From: Planococcus kocurii
GTDB lineage: Bacteria; Bacillota; Bacilli; Bacillales_A; Planococcaceae
Reading direction: 5' to 3'
Length of the DNA stretch: 64,000 bases
NCBI RefSeq assembly: GCF_001465835.2
Contig: NZ_CP013661.2
Location: forward strand, 1,976,501 to 2,040,500
Part shown: positions 8,599 to 17,401 of the stretch, piece after piece
Layout: each line of letters begins with the position of its first letter
Position numbering within the stretch: the stretch's first letter is position 1
Made by a program: the position numbers and the translations under genes
Notes under the pieces: model-generated
The model's input: only the letters and a program-made list of their open reading frames with translations
What the model was told of the DNA's origin: nothing
Databases searched by the model: none

Positions 8599-9403
8599 CC
8601 TGCATGTACATAGCCACTATTCAGACGGAGCAGATTCGGTCACAGACGTCATAAAAAAAGCCGAAAAAGCAGGAGTCACGACTATCAGCTTTGTCGACCA
8701 TGACACAGTTGCGGGTTGGCAAGAGCAGCAACGTGTCGCTGAAGCCTATGGAATACAAGCTATACCAGGCATTGAAATTTCGGCTTATGATTTCAAACGA
8801 CAGCGAAAAGTGCACATACTCGGCTATCATTTCCGTCCGGAAGCATCCGCTATTTCTAAGTTATGCAAAGGACTATCAGAACTTCGCCACAGCCATTCAA
8901 TGTGGCAGATGGACAGGATCAAAGAAGCAGGATTTCAATTGGATGTAGAAGCAGTTATCGAATCGGCTAACCCTTCAGCCACCGTTTACAAACAGCACAT
9001 CATGCAACAATTAACAGATGATCATTACATCACTAAAGAATATCAAACCCTTTACAAACGTCTATTTAAAGGGAATGGCGTTGCAGCAGGTGACATTGAG
9101 TATGTCGCAGCGGTTGATGCTGTTCGGGCCATTGTCTCTGATGGAGGCGTAGCAGTTGTGGCACATCCTGGACAGTTAAATTCATTTGATTTGATACCTG
9201 AATTACTTGATGCAGGTCTTGGTGGAATTGAACGTAATCATTTTGATCATTCACTGGAAGATCAGCAGAAGGTAGAAGAACTAGCGAGGCGATACGGTTT
9301 GGTCATGACCGGTGGTAGCGATTATCACGGCGCTTTCGGTACAGCAGTAGAGCCTGGAGCGATTGTTAGTCCTGAAGATCTACCCATCGTTAAAACTCTG
9401 TAA
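8579..9403 (+). CDS. PHP-domain cyclic phosphodiesterase (PhnPP type)
   Basis: The PHP metal motif DLHVHSHYSDG is at residues 7-17, FVDHDT at about 38-43, HPGQ in the middle and SDYHG near the end, which together supply the metal ligands. In some C-P lyase operons a PHP enzyme (PhnPP, characterised in Eggerthella lenta) replaces PhnP. It converts 5-phosphoribosyl 1,2-cyclic phosphate to ribose 5-phosphate and phosphate. Position in the operon supports that role. The start is GTG 8579 or TTG 8582, both inside phnL. The family could also act on nucleotides, so function is inferred from context. Confidence 0.82.
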   Translation: MLALKADLHVHSHYSDGADSVTDVIKKAEKAGVTTISFVDHDTVAGWQEQQRVAEAYGIQAIPGIEISAYDFKRQRKVHILGYHFRPEASAISKLCKGLSELRHSHSMWQMDRIKEAGFQLDVEAVIESANPSATVYKQHIMQQLTDDHYITKEYQTLYKRLFKGNGVAAGDIEYVAAVDAVRAIVSDGGVAVVAHPGQLNSFDLIPELLDAGLGGIERNHFDHSLEDQQKVEELARRYGLVMTGGSDYHGAFGTAVEPGAIVSPEDLPIVKTL

Positions 9404-9505
9404 AGTTCCTGTAAATTTCAGTATTTTGTCGTGGCAATATGTTGTACTGTAACCAACAAATAGAATTTCTTGTCTATTCCAGACAAACCCAAAGGAGAAT
9501 CGACT

Positions 9506-10546
9506 ATGACAAAGAGAAGTTCAGCACTGGCTATACTTGTAGGATTAGCTTTACTATTAGGTGCTTGTACAGATGGCAACGCAGAGGCAGGCAAATCAGA
9601 AGTTGACGATGTGATCAAAGTAGTTTGGTATCCAAATGAGTCTGGATCGGATATGACATCATCTCGTGATGAAATTGGAGAAGCCATCGAACAAGCAACC
9701 GGTAAAGAAGTCGAACATCAGTTAACAACCGATTACGCCATTGCGATTGAAACCATGGTCAACAATAATGCGGATTTGGCATTTATGGGCGCGCAAGGCT
9801 ATATTGAAGCCAAAAATGGCAATGATGCAATTGAACCTTTAGTCGTACCAACAGGAGAATCTGGCACGCTTGACGACGCGGTCTACCACAGTTGGTTAGC
9901 AGTCAATGCGGACAACCAAGAAGAGTTCATGGTGGATGGAGAATTCTCACTAGACACATTAGAGCAAAAAAAAATGTCCTTTGTTTCTAATAGCTCTACA
10001 TCAGGGTTTGTTATCCCATCTTCTACCATCATCAATCATTTTGCTGACAAGCCGGGTTATGAAGACTTAGTAGCAGAAGATTTGATGGAAGGTGGTCCGT
10101 TGTTTTCTCAAGTGCTTTTTGGGAATTCTCACCAAGGCTCAGCTGTTAATTTACTAAACGACAGTGTAGAAGTGGCATCGTTTTGCGACACTTGTGCTGA
10201 AAATTACGTAGAAGTAACAGAAGGCGAAGCCAATAAAGTCGGTTCGATCTATAAAGTTAAAGACGATGCGACTGAACCATTTAACACAGTAGCAGGAAGT
10301 GAATTCGCATTGATGGATGTTATTCCTGTGCTCAATGCACCATTTGTAGCCAATTTAGACGTGATGGGTCAAGAAGATTACGATACGTTAAAAGAACTAT
10401 TCAGTTCAGACGAAATTGCAAACAATGAAAAAATATTCGTTCCGGAAGAATCCGGAAAACCAGGATTGTTCTTCAAGTCAGCAAACGAACGATTTGTATC
10501 AGTTGAAGATGAGTGGTTTGATGCAATTCGTAAATTGTCGAAGTAA
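9506..10546 (+). CDS. phnD: Phosphonate ABC transporter substrate-binding lipoprotein PhnD
   Basis: A 346-residue lipoprotein with a signal peptide ending in lipobox LLGAC. AAAGGAG sits 8 bp before ATG 9506, so the frame-open codons from 9470 are excluded. The core matches PhnD: VVWYPNESG, LTTDYAIAIETMVNNNADLAFMGAQGY, then a post-hinge YHSWLAV strand and SSTSGFVIPS. It delivers phosphonates or phosphate esters to PhnE. It follows PhnPP by 102 bp and precedes phnC, consistent with an importer attached to the catabolic operon. Confidence 0.92.
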   Translation: MTKRSSALAILVGLALLLGACTDGNAEAGKSEVDDVIKVVWYPNESGSDMTSSRDEIGEAIEQATGKEVEHQLTTDYAIAIETMVNNNADLAFMGAQGYIEAKNGNDAIEPLVVPTGESGTLDDAVYHSWLAVNADNQEEFMVDGEFSLDTLEQKKMSFVSNSSTSGFVIPSSTIINHFADKPGYEDLVAEDLMEGGPLFSQVLFGNSHQGSAVNLLNDSVEVASFCDTCAENYVEVTEGEANKVGSIYKVKDDATEPFNTVAGSEFALMDVIPVLNAPFVANLDVMGQEDYDTLKELFSSDEIANNEKIFVPEESGKPGLFFKSANERFVSVEDEWFDAIRKLSK

Positions 10547-10554
10547 CAACCAAA

Positions 10555-10594
10555 AGACAGCAGCGCATTCCTTCTACTGGGAATGCGCTGTCTG
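10555..10594 (+). other. Intercistronic hairpin between phnD and phnC
   Basis: GCGCATTCC pairs with GGAATGCGC, extended by ACAG/CTGT. No T-run follows. Such stems after binding-protein genes often protect the upstream mRNA and lower expression of the downstream transporter genes. That role is inferred here. Confidence 0.6.
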
Positions 10595-10623
10595 ACAAAC
10601 GAGGCGAGAAGGAGACGGTGAGC

Positions 10624-11406
10624 ATGGCTTTATTGCAAATCAAAGATCTTGGTAAATCCTATAATCCCCATACGAAAATTCTTCAAGGGCTGAATTTTGA
10701 AGTGGAAGCTGGCGAATTTCTTTCTGTAATCGGACCTTCTGGTGCAGGAAAATCGACACTACTTCGATGCATTAACCGGATGGTGGAAATTGATGAAGGA
10801 CAAGTTATTTTTAACGGTCAGAACGTAGGCGATTTGAATAAAAAAGAACTGCGAAAACTGCGTACTAACATGGGCATGATTTTTCAACATTATAATTTAG
10901 TGCCCCGTTTATCGGTCATTGAAAATGTATTGCATGGTCGCTTTGGCTATAAAACGACATTTCAAGGAGTATTGGGTCGATTTACAGAACAAGAAAAAGA
11001 ACACGCTTTTTTCTTGTTGGAAAAGCTAGGCATTGAAGATCACGCCTATAAACGGTGCGATCAATTAAGTGGCGGTCAACAACAACGCGTCGGTATCGCG
11101 CGTTCACTGATTCAAGAACCAAAAATTGTCTTATGTGACGAACCGATTGCCTCACTCGATCCAAATGCCTCAAAAGTTATCATGGATCATTTAAAATCGA
11201 TTACACAAGAACTCGGCATCACTTGTATCGTCAATCTTCACCAAGTTGAAATTGCCAAAAGTTATTCCGACCGAATCATTGGATTGAACAAAGGCGGAAT
11301 CGTGTTTGATGGACCAAGTTACCGCTTACACCGAAGTCACACGGACATCATTTACGGTACTGAGACACAGACGAGCCCAGAAATCAGAGAATTGATTACG
11401 GTTTAA
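10624..11406 (+). CDS. phnC: Phosphonate ABC transporter ATP-binding protein PhnC
   Basis: An ABC importer ATPase of 260 residues. Walker A GPSGAGKST, signature LSGGQQQRVGIAR, Walker B IVLCDEPIASLD and the NLHQVEIA switch are all present. The VPRLSVIENVLHGR block is typical of PhnC. AGGAG lies 9 bp before ATG 10624. GTG 10618 is in frame but too close to the ribosome-binding site. It is 12 bp from phnE1. Confidence 0.93.
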   Translation: MALLQIKDLGKSYNPHTKILQGLNFEVEAGEFLSVIGPSGAGKSTLLRCINRMVEIDEGQVIFNGQNVGDLNKKELRKLRTNMGMIFQHYNLVPRLSVIENVLHGRFGYKTTFQGVLGRFTEQEKEHAFFLLEKLGIEDHAYKRCDQLSGGQQQRVGIARSLIQEPKIVLCDEPIASLDPNASKVIMDHLKSITQELGITCIVNLHQVEIAKSYSDRIIGLNKGGIVFDGPSYRLHRSHTDIIYGTETQTSPEIRELITV

Positions 11407-11418
11407 GGAGCAACTACA

Positions 11419-12207
11419 GTGAGTGAAAAAACAATAAAAGCCAATCGCAAATGGCACACAATCTTTTTTGTCTTTCTGATTGCTGTGATGACTTTTGCTT
11501 CTATCACAATTACCGACTTCAACATTTTTCATGGCATTGCGACTTTGCCAAAAGCCATCGCATGGATTTTCTCGAATATGTGGATTAGTCAGGAAACATG
11601 GGAACGCCTGCCAACCATTTTGGAGAAATTGCTGGAAACTGTTCTTGTATCGATTGCAGCCACGACTACAGGAACAGTCGTCGCATTCTTTTTAAGTCTG
11701 ATGGGATCAAAAACGACAGGGAGGAGCACAATTTGGGGTGCATTTGCACGCTTTGTGGCATCTGTATCACGGAATATTCCAGTCGTGGCGTGGGCGCTAA
11801 TTTTACTGCTGTCATTTGGACAAAACTCAATGACTGGATACTTGGCTTTGTTCGTAGGGTCTGTCGGATTTTTAACGAGAGCTTTTATCGAGTCCATAGA
11901 CGAAGCGAGTCAAAGTGCTGTCGAGGCGTTACGCGCAACCGGGGCGACATATTTTCAAATTGTTTTTAAAGCGGTTGTGCCGCAATGTTTGCCCCAGCTG
12001 ATCAGTTGGATCTTGTTTATGATTGAAACTAATATTCGCAGTGCGACCTTAGTAGGTATTTTAACGGGTACCGGCATTGGCTACACGTTCGACTTGTATT
12101 ATAAAACGTTGAATTACAATGCTGTGGCTCTCGTTACCTTTAGCATCATTCTTGCGGTGATTGTCATCGAGCTGATGTCAAACTATATCAGGAAGGTGAT
12201 TATTTAA
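11419..12207 (+). CDS. phnE: Phosphonate ABC transporter permease PhnE (first copy)
   Basis: A membrane permease of 262 residues with about six transmembrane segments. The ATPase-coupling loop reads SAVEALRATGATYFQIVFKAVVPQ, matching the EAxxxxG motif of BPD permeases. It starts at GTG 11419 after AAGGAG. Its last base is the first base of the second permease gene, so the two are translationally coupled and presumably form a heterodimer. Confidence 0.92.
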   Translation: MSEKTIKANRKWHTIFFVFLIAVMTFASITITDFNIFHGIATLPKAIAWIFSNMWISQETWERLPTILEKLLETVLVSIAATTTGTVVAFFLSLMGSKTTGRSTIWGAFARFVASVSRNIPVVAWALILLLSFGQNSMTGYLALFVGSVGFLTRAFIESIDEASQSAVEALRATGATYFQIVFKAVVPQCLPQLISWILFMIETNIRSATLVGILTGTGIGYTFDLYYKTLNYNAVALVTFSIILAVIVIELMSNYIRKVII

Positions 12208-13049
12208 TGGAGGCAAGTACATACATAAAACGCGGAGCAAGTGGACGAATAGCCATCAAAATGGGAAGCAGACCCGAACGCATCATGAAATGGACGGTTA
12301 CCACGCTTGTCATATTGACGGTCATTGCCTTTTTGCTATTTGACTACACAGGACTTGATTTGACGACAGCTATTCCAGAAACGCTTGATAACTTAAAAAC
12401 AATGTTTTTGGAGCCGGCGCTTAGCCATTTCACATGGGGACAAGCCTTTTATCAACTAGGTGTCACGCTAGGACTGGCCTTTTTATCGACAATTCTTGGA
12501 GGAATTATTGCTTTTTTCCTAGCTTTGCTTGCAGCTGCCAATTTATCTAAGTCTTGGATTTCAAAAACAGTGCGTATCATGGTGGCTTTTATACGAGCGG
12601 TTCCTACGGTCCTGTGGGTATTAATCTTTGCCATTGCTGCAGGACTTGGTAGCGAGGCGGCCATACTTGGGATGTTGTTTCACTCGATTGCCTACTTGGT
12701 CAAAGCTTTTTCAGAAGCATTTGAAGAAGTAAATCAAGGTATTATTGAAGCCCTACGCGCAACAGGAGCTAATTGGTGGCATATCGTTATCCATGCCGTT
12801 TTGCCTTCAACTTTTACGTATTTACTGTCTTGGACGTTCCTCCGTTTTGAAATTAATTTCTCTATGGCTGTGGCTATGGGAGCAGCTGCAGGAGCGGGCG
12901 GCATTGGTTTCGAATTATTTATGGCTTCGGGATTCTATTTCGATTTACGTGAAGTAGGAATGATTACGTATATGGTGTTAATTTTCGCCATCATTTTGGA
13001 GGTTTTCTCAACAAAAATGAAAGACCGTTACTTCCCAGCTGCTAAATAA
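12207..13049 (+). CDS. phnE: Phosphonate ABC transporter permease PhnE (second copy)
   Basis: A 280-residue permease with a charged, cytoplasmic N-terminal extension and about six membrane segments. The coupling loop GIIEALRATGANWWHIVIHAVLPS is parallel to that of the first PhnE. AAGGTG lies upstream of ATG 12207. It completes a PhnD-C-E1-E2 importer. There is no terminator before the dehydrogenase 105 bp downstream. Confidence 0.92.
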   Translation: MEASTYIKRGASGRIAIKMGSRPERIMKWTVTTLVILTVIAFLLFDYTGLDLTTAIPETLDNLKTMFLEPALSHFTWGQAFYQLGVTLGLAFLSTILGGIIAFFLALLAAANLSKSWISKTVRIMVAFIRAVPTVLWVLIFAIAAGLGSEAAILGMLFHSIAYLVKAFSEAFEEVNQGIIEALRATGANWWHIVIHAVLPSTFTYLLSWTFLRFEINFSMAVAMGAAAGAGGIGFELFMASGFYFDLREVGMITYMVLIFAIILEVFSTKMKDRYFPAAK

Positions 13050-13154
13050 AAGAGATGAAAAGAAAGAGTAACTTAAAATAAAAAGTTGTAATGTTCAGAC
13101 CATTAAGGTTTAATGAGGAGTGACAGAGTTTTCCAATCCAAGGAGGCAGAACAG

Positions 13155-13898
13155 ATGAACTTAGCAGGAAAAGTGGCAATCGTAACAGGTGGCGCATCCG
13201 GAATTGGTTTGGCAACAGCGAAGGCATTTCTTGATAAAGGCGCAAAAGTAGTCATTGCGGATTTTAACGAAGAAGGCGGCAAGCAAGCACAACAGCAACT
13301 AGAACAAAGCGATGCTGAAATTGTGTTTGTTAAAGTGGATGTAGCAAGTGAAGAATCGGTTGAACAATTAGTCGCTACTACAGTCGAACGTTACGGCAGA
13401 GTTGACATCATGGTCAATAATGCAGGCATCGGTGTACTAGGTGTTACTCATGAGTTGACGTATGAAGACTATCATAAAGTCATCTCCATCAATCAAGACG
13501 GTGTCTTTTTCGGAGCCAAACATGCGATCAAAAACATGTTAGAACATGGGGATGGTGGGGTTATTATCAACACGTCTTCTATTTTAGGCTCTGTTGGAGA
13601 AGGTGGCGCTTTTGCCTACAACGCCTCAAAAGGGGCTGTAAACCTTATGACCAAATCGTTGGCATTGCAATACGCTGAACACAAAATTCGGGTTAATGCG
13701 GTTGCACCAGGTTATGTAGAATCAGGCATGGTTAGTAAAGAAGCTTTGGGTGATTTTTATGATGCTTTAGTGGATAAGCATCCTGTCGGTAGGCTCGGAC
13801 AACCAGAAGAAATTGCACACGCGATTGTGTTCTTAGTTGAAAATGAATTTGTGACTGGCAGCACGTTAATGGTCGACGGTGGTTATACGACGCAGTAA
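13155..13898 (+). CDS. Short-chain dehydrogenase/reductase
   Basis: A classical SDR of 247 residues. Cofactor motif TGGASGIG is near residue 10, NNAG is in the middle, catalytic YNASK follows, and PGYVESGM and FVTGSTLMVDGGY close the fold. AAGGAGG precedes ATG 13155, so the open codons from 13113 are not used. The acidic residue after the second strand (IADFN) suggests NAD rather than NADP. It is the last gene before a strong terminator and may belong to the phn transcript. Its substrate is unknown. Confidence 0.85.
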   Translation: MNLAGKVAIVTGGASGIGLATAKAFLDKGAKVVIADFNEEGGKQAQQQLEQSDAEIVFVKVDVASEESVEQLVATTVERYGRVDIMVNNAGIGVLGVTHELTYEDYHKVISINQDGVFFGAKHAIKNMLEHGDGGVIINTSSILGSVGEGGAFAYNASKGAVNLMTKSLALQYAEHKIRVNAVAPGYVESGMVSKEALGDFYDALVDKHPVGRLGQPEEIAHAIVFLVENEFVTGSTLMVDGGYTTQ

Positions 13899-13913
13899 AT
13901 AAGCAAACCAAAA

Positions 13914-13938
13914 GAGCTGCCACGCGCGGCTTTTTTTT
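13914..13938 (+). terminator. Rho-independent terminator
   Basis: AGCTGC pairs with GCGGCT (one G-U) around CACGC and is followed by eight T residues. It closes the phn/SDR transcript. Confidence 0.8.
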
Positions 13939-14049
13939 TATGTCTCTAATCGACAATCGGCTAAATGGAAAACCTATACGGGATAAAGTAAAATAAAACC
14001 ACAAGCAACTTTTTTCCTTATAGACATAAAAAATGTAAGGAGTGATGGC

Positions 14050-14736
14050 ATGATCCATGCAACAGAAACAGATAATCCTATTAATCGCGCAGTAGAGAAC
14101 CCAAAAGCTTTTATTCGGAATGATCAATACAATTTTATCAAAGACCAAACAAAGATTTTAGTAGTAGGGCAGACGAGTGCAACTGATGCAGAAGTGTTGA
14201 GTGTATTGCGGCATCTTGCGCACGAAAAAGTCTTTAAACAATTTCCGATACTTACCGATCAACAAAAGAAAATTCTCAACCCACTGATACAAGTCAAGGA
14301 ACTGAGCGATGCGGAATCATTTTTAGAACAGCTCCAGCCGTACATCGTGCCATTTAAAGCAGTTACTGCAGATAACGTGAAGAAATTATTTCCTAAAGCG
14401 AAAAAGCTAAAAGGGCCAAAGCTAGAAAATACGAACTTCTATAAAACTTCTTATCTTGCTTGGACAGAAAGTGCTAATCTGATGTATTTAGTAGCCGATT
14501 TAACAGATCAGCTGATTGGCGTTCAAGGAAGCTTTACGCGCAGTACAAAGCAAGGCATTTGCACCATCTGCAATAGTCATAGCCAAGTGGGGCTGTTCAT
14601 CGCCAAAACGAAAACTTCAGGGTCAGAACAGTTTATCAAACGTGGCAATTATATTTGCCAAGACGCTGAAGTCTGTAACGGTCAGGTCAAAACACTAGAC
14701 CGGCTAAATGACTTTGTTGGACAGTTTCAGAAATAG
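14050..14736 (+). CDS. FusB/FusC-family elongation factor G binding protein
   Basis: A 228-residue protein. An N-terminal helical part is followed by a C-terminal zinc-binding treble-clef domain with GICTICNSHSQVGLF, then KRGNYICQDAEVCN. Those four cysteines match the FusB/FusC family. FusB binds EF-G and frees it from stalled ribosomes, which gives fusidic acid resistance. Chromosomal homologues in Bacillales may not confer clinical resistance. ATG 14050 has AAGGAGTG upstream. It is monocistronic, ended by the terminator at 14745. Confidence 0.85.
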   Translation: MIHATETDNPINRAVENPKAFIRNDQYNFIKDQTKILVVGQTSATDAEVLSVLRHLAHEKVFKQFPILTDQQKKILNPLIQVKELSDAESFLEQLQPYIVPFKAVTADNVKKLFPKAKKLKGPKLENTNFYKTSYLAWTESANLMYLVADLTDQLIGVQGSFTRSTKQGICTICNSHSQVGLFIAKTKTSGSEQFIKRGNYICQDAEVCNGQVKTLDRLNDFVGQFQK

Positions 14737-14744
14737 CGAAAGAC

Positions 14745-14790
14745 AAAAAATCGCCCCTACAGTCGCAAAACGATGTTGGGGCGATTTTTT
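14745..14790. terminator. Bidirectional terminator
   Basis: AAAAATCGCCCC and ACA pair with TGT and GGGGCGATTTTT. A-run and T-run flanks serve both the FusB-like gene and the leftward membrane protein gene. Confidence 0.88.
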
Positions 14791-14806
14791 CATAGAGAAC
14801 AAGCTA

Positions 14807-15163
14807 TTAAAATGCATATTGGAACAACGCATAATAGAGAGGACCGAGCAATACGAGCATCAGCAGTCCAGAAAAAACGGTCATAGACAGAGTTCCAGCT
14901 TCAGCTTCTTCTTCAGTAAATCGGGCTTTGATAAAGAAGAAAAACAGCAAGTCCCACACGACCACTACAGCCAAAACAACTTGCCAGACAATGGGCGTAA
15001 AAATTTGAGAGTGCGTGACAAAGCCGAATAAGCCGATCCACGCAATAACTGTGAATGCCAGATCAATTAGAAAAACAGAACTTTTGTAGCCACCGTGAAT
15101 GAAAAACCCAATCGTTGATGTGGCCAGAAAAGCAGCGTACATGTACCATAAAATTTCTACCAT
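14807..15163 (-). CDS. Four-helix membrane protein of unknown function
   Basis: 118 residues with four predicted membrane helices and a short charged loop (FIKARFTEEEAEAG) between the third and fourth. A GAAGGAA ribosome-binding site precedes ATG 15163. No known domain was recognised. It is monocistronic and shares a terminator with the convergent FusB-like gene. Confidence 0.7.
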   Translation of the reverse strand: MVEILWYMYAAFLATSTIGFFIHGGYKSSVFLIDLAFTVIAWIGLFGFVTHSQIFTPIVWQVVLAVVVVWDLLFFFFIKARFTEEEAEAGTLSMTVFSGLLMLVLLGPLYYALFQYAF

Positions 15164-15383
15164 ACTATTATTCCTTCTTTCATAGACATGTTACCCATTA
15201 TAAAAGAAGGTGAAGAAAAATAAAATTCTTTCGCTTGAGATTTTTTAGACTGAAAAGGCAAGATTGAGGATGCATCTTCGGCTGGAGGGCTATAGAATAA
15301 GAAAAACAGTGAAAAGTTGAAGAAGATTAGCTGAATAAATCAGGAAACGAAAATTTAAGAATGGAGCGGAAGGAAGTGACATC

Positions 15384-15953
15384 ATGGAGACACTGCCATT
15401 TTCTTTTGATGAAATGTGGGAGAAGGTTATAGCTTGTGACCGAAAGTATGATGGGCTTTTTTACACTGGGGTGAAAACGACCAAAATCTACTGCAGACCT
15501 TCTTGTCGTTCTCGAAAGCCTAAAAAGATCAATGTTGAATTTTATTCGACTATGGATAAAGCACAGGCAAAAGGATTTCGGGCTTGTAAAAGATGTCAAC
15601 CTGAAACCGAATATTCTCCTGCCGAAGAGCTTACGCGTGAAGTGATGACTTACTTAACCAATCATTATAGAAAAAGCATCAGTCTACAGGAAGTAGCGGA
15701 TTATGTCGGCATGAGTCCTTCTTATTTAGAGCGTGTATTTAAGCAGGAGACCCTCGAAACACCGCGCTCTTGTTTAGAGAAAATTCGAATCGACAAAGCG
15801 GTACAGCTATTGGTGTCTACAGATTTATCCAATCTTGATATATGCTTTAGTGTGGGATTTCAAAGTCCCTCTAATTTTTATAAAATATTCCGTAAGCTCA
15901 AAGCCCACTCGCCAAGTGAATTTCGCAAGCTGAGCGAGCCTGTTGCTTTATGA
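15384..15953 (+). CDS. adaA: Methylphosphotriester-DNA methyltransferase and transcriptional activator AdaA
   Basis: The N-terminal Ada zinc domain has Cys37, Cys41, Cys68 and Cys71 (YCRPSC, then ACKRC). In this family Cys37 accepts the methyl group from methylphosphotriesters and switches the protein to an activator. A C-terminal AraC helix-turn-helix pair follows (SLQEVADYVGMSPSYLERVFK; NLDICFSVGFQSPSNFYKIF). At 189 residues it is a Bacillus-type AdaA lacking the O6-methyltransferase domain, which is encoded two genes later. GGAAGTG precedes ATG 15384. It overlaps alkA by ATGA and probably induces its own operon. Confidence 0.94.
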   Translation: METLPFSFDEMWEKVIACDRKYDGLFYTGVKTTKIYCRPSCRSRKPKKINVEFYSTMDKAQAKGFRACKRCQPETEYSPAEELTREVMTYLTNHYRKSISLQEVADYVGMSPSYLERVFKQETLETPRSCLEKIRIDKAVQLLVSTDLSNLDICFSVGFQSPSNFYKIFRKLKAHSPSEFRKLSEPVAL

Positions 15954-16846
15954 TGAAAAAGCAGAGTGAGCTGTATATGGAAATTTCGACACCTGTTGAT
16001 TTTAATTTTGTGGAATGTCTCGTTCATCTTGGCAGATCTTCACAAGAAAACTTGTACCGGGTTCAAAACGCTCGTGTGACAAAGGTGCTAAAGCTTAACA
16101 ATGAACTCGTCTTGTTCCACATGACCCCAGTAAAGGGTGCTTTGCGCTTGGCGTTTCCGCTCGGAGCGCCGACTGCCACCAATAGCGAATTGGTTAGAGC
16201 TTACGTTGAGGATTGGTTTGATCTGCAGACGGATCTTCAGGATTTTTACGCAATGGCACAAATAGACTCCCTATTAAGTACATTGGTCCAGCAGTACCGA
16301 GGTTTACGAGTCATCGGTGTTCCAGACTTGTTTGAAGCCTTAGTATGGGCAGTTATGGGTCAACAAATCAATCTGACTTTCGCTTATACATTAAAGAAAC
16401 GATTTGTTGAAAGTTATGGAGAGTCGTTGATTTATGAAGAGGAACGTTATTGGACCTTTCCAAGTCCCGAGAAAATTGCCTTATTGTCTGTTACTGACTT
16501 AAGAGCATTGCAACTAACTGGCCGAAAAGCAGAATACATTTTGGGCATTGCTTTAGCGATGACAAATGGTACGCTGAGCAAAGAGCAATTACTACAAGAA
16601 CAGGACATGGAGCGTTCGTTACTGGAAATCCGAGGCATTGGCGCCTGGTCGGCCAACTATGTCATGATGAAATGCCTGCACAGCCAAACGGCTTTTCCGC
16701 TCGCAGATGTCGGCTTACACAACGCGTTAAAAGTTCAGTTGAACATGGAGCGAAAACCAACACAGGTAGAAATTACAAAATTTGCGGAAAAATGGCGAGG
16801 CTGGGAAGCCTATGCCACATTCTATTTATGGAGGTCTTTGTTATGA
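15950..16846 (+). CDS. alkA: DNA-3-methyladenine glycosylase II (AlkA)
   Basis: A 298-residue HhH-GPD DNA glycosylase. The helix-hairpin-helix region reads LLEIRGIGAWSANYVMMK, followed by FPLADVGLHNAL with the catalytic aspartate. AVMGQQINLTFAYTL is a characteristic AlkA helix. It excises 3-methyladenine and other alkylated purines. ATGA overlaps at both ends couple it to adaA and ogt, a dedicated alkylation-response operon. Confidence 0.93.
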   Translation: MMKKQSELYMEISTPVDFNFVECLVHLGRSSQENLYRVQNARVTKVLKLNNELVLFHMTPVKGALRLAFPLGAPTATNSELVRAYVEDWFDLQTDLQDFYAMAQIDSLLSTLVQQYRGLRVIGVPDLFEALVWAVMGQQINLTFAYTLKKRFVESYGESLIYEEERYWTFPSPEKIALLSVTDLRALQLTGRKAEYILGIALAMTNGTLSKEQLLQEQDMERSLLEIRGIGAWSANYVMMKCLHSQTAFPLADVGLHNALKVQLNMERKPTQVEITKFAEKWRGWEAYATFYLWRSLL

Positions 16847-17334
16847 GCCACTTGCATCAGGTTGAATTTGAATCACCGATTGGCATCATCGAAATTGTTG
16901 GCACAGACGAGGCAATTCTGTCGATCTCGTTTAGCGAGAAAAGTGAAATTAACTATCCGATTTCTCCAGATAGCCCGCAAGTCATCACCGATTGCCAACA
17001 ACAGTTGGAAGAATACTTTAAAGGGCAACGCATGAAATTCACGATTCCTTTTCTCTCTACAGGAACCGAATTCCAACGAAAAGTGTGGACTGCGTTAACC
17101 GATGTACCTTATGCGGAAACTGTCTCTTACGGCGCTATCGCCAAAGCGGTTGGCAGCGAGAAAGCGGTTCGAGCAGTAGGCAACGCCAACAGCAAAAACA
17201 AACTCAGTATTATCGTACCATGCCACCGAATTATTGGAGCAAACGGTAAACTGACGGGTTATGCTGGCACGTTGCCCCGAAAAGAATGGCTACTGGATCA
17301 CGAGAAAGCCTATAAAGAAAATCAGTCTAAGTAA
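16843..17334 (+). CDS. ogt: Methylated-DNA-protein-cysteine methyltransferase (AdaB/Ogt)
   Basis: A 163-residue suicide methyltransferase that repairs O6-methylguanine. The active site IVPCHRI has the acceptor Cys127. The FQRKVWTALTDVPYAETVSYG helix-turn-helix lead and the KAVRAVGNANSKN arginine-finger region are present. GGAGG lies 7 bp before ATG 16843, which overlaps the alkA stop as ATGA. The frame opens at 16672, but that part is inside alkA. It is the third gene of the alkylation-repair operon, followed by a terminator. Confidence 0.93.
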   Translation: MSHLHQVEFESPIGIIEIVGTDEAILSISFSEKSEINYPISPDSPQVITDCQQQLEEYFKGQRMKFTIPFLSTGTEFQRKVWTALTDVPYAETVSYGAIAKAVGSEKAVRAVGNANSKNKLSIIVPCHRIIGANGKLTGYAGTLPRKEWLLDHEKAYKENQSK

Positions 17335-17340
17335 CAATTA

Positions 17341-17383
17341 AAAAATGCCGAAGAAAAGTATTTCACTTTTCTTCGGCATTTTT
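17341..17383. terminator. Bidirectional terminator
   Basis: AAAAATGCCGAAGAAAAGT pairs perfectly with ACTTTTCTTCGGCATTTTT around a short loop. It serves ogt and the convergent sortase gene. Confidence 0.92.
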
Positions 17384-17401
17384 ATTTTAATGGTGTGTTT
17401 A

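Noticed and set aside
11589..11969. Long antisense and alternative frames inside phnE
   Set aside because: They shadow a strongly supported permease gene and have no start signals.
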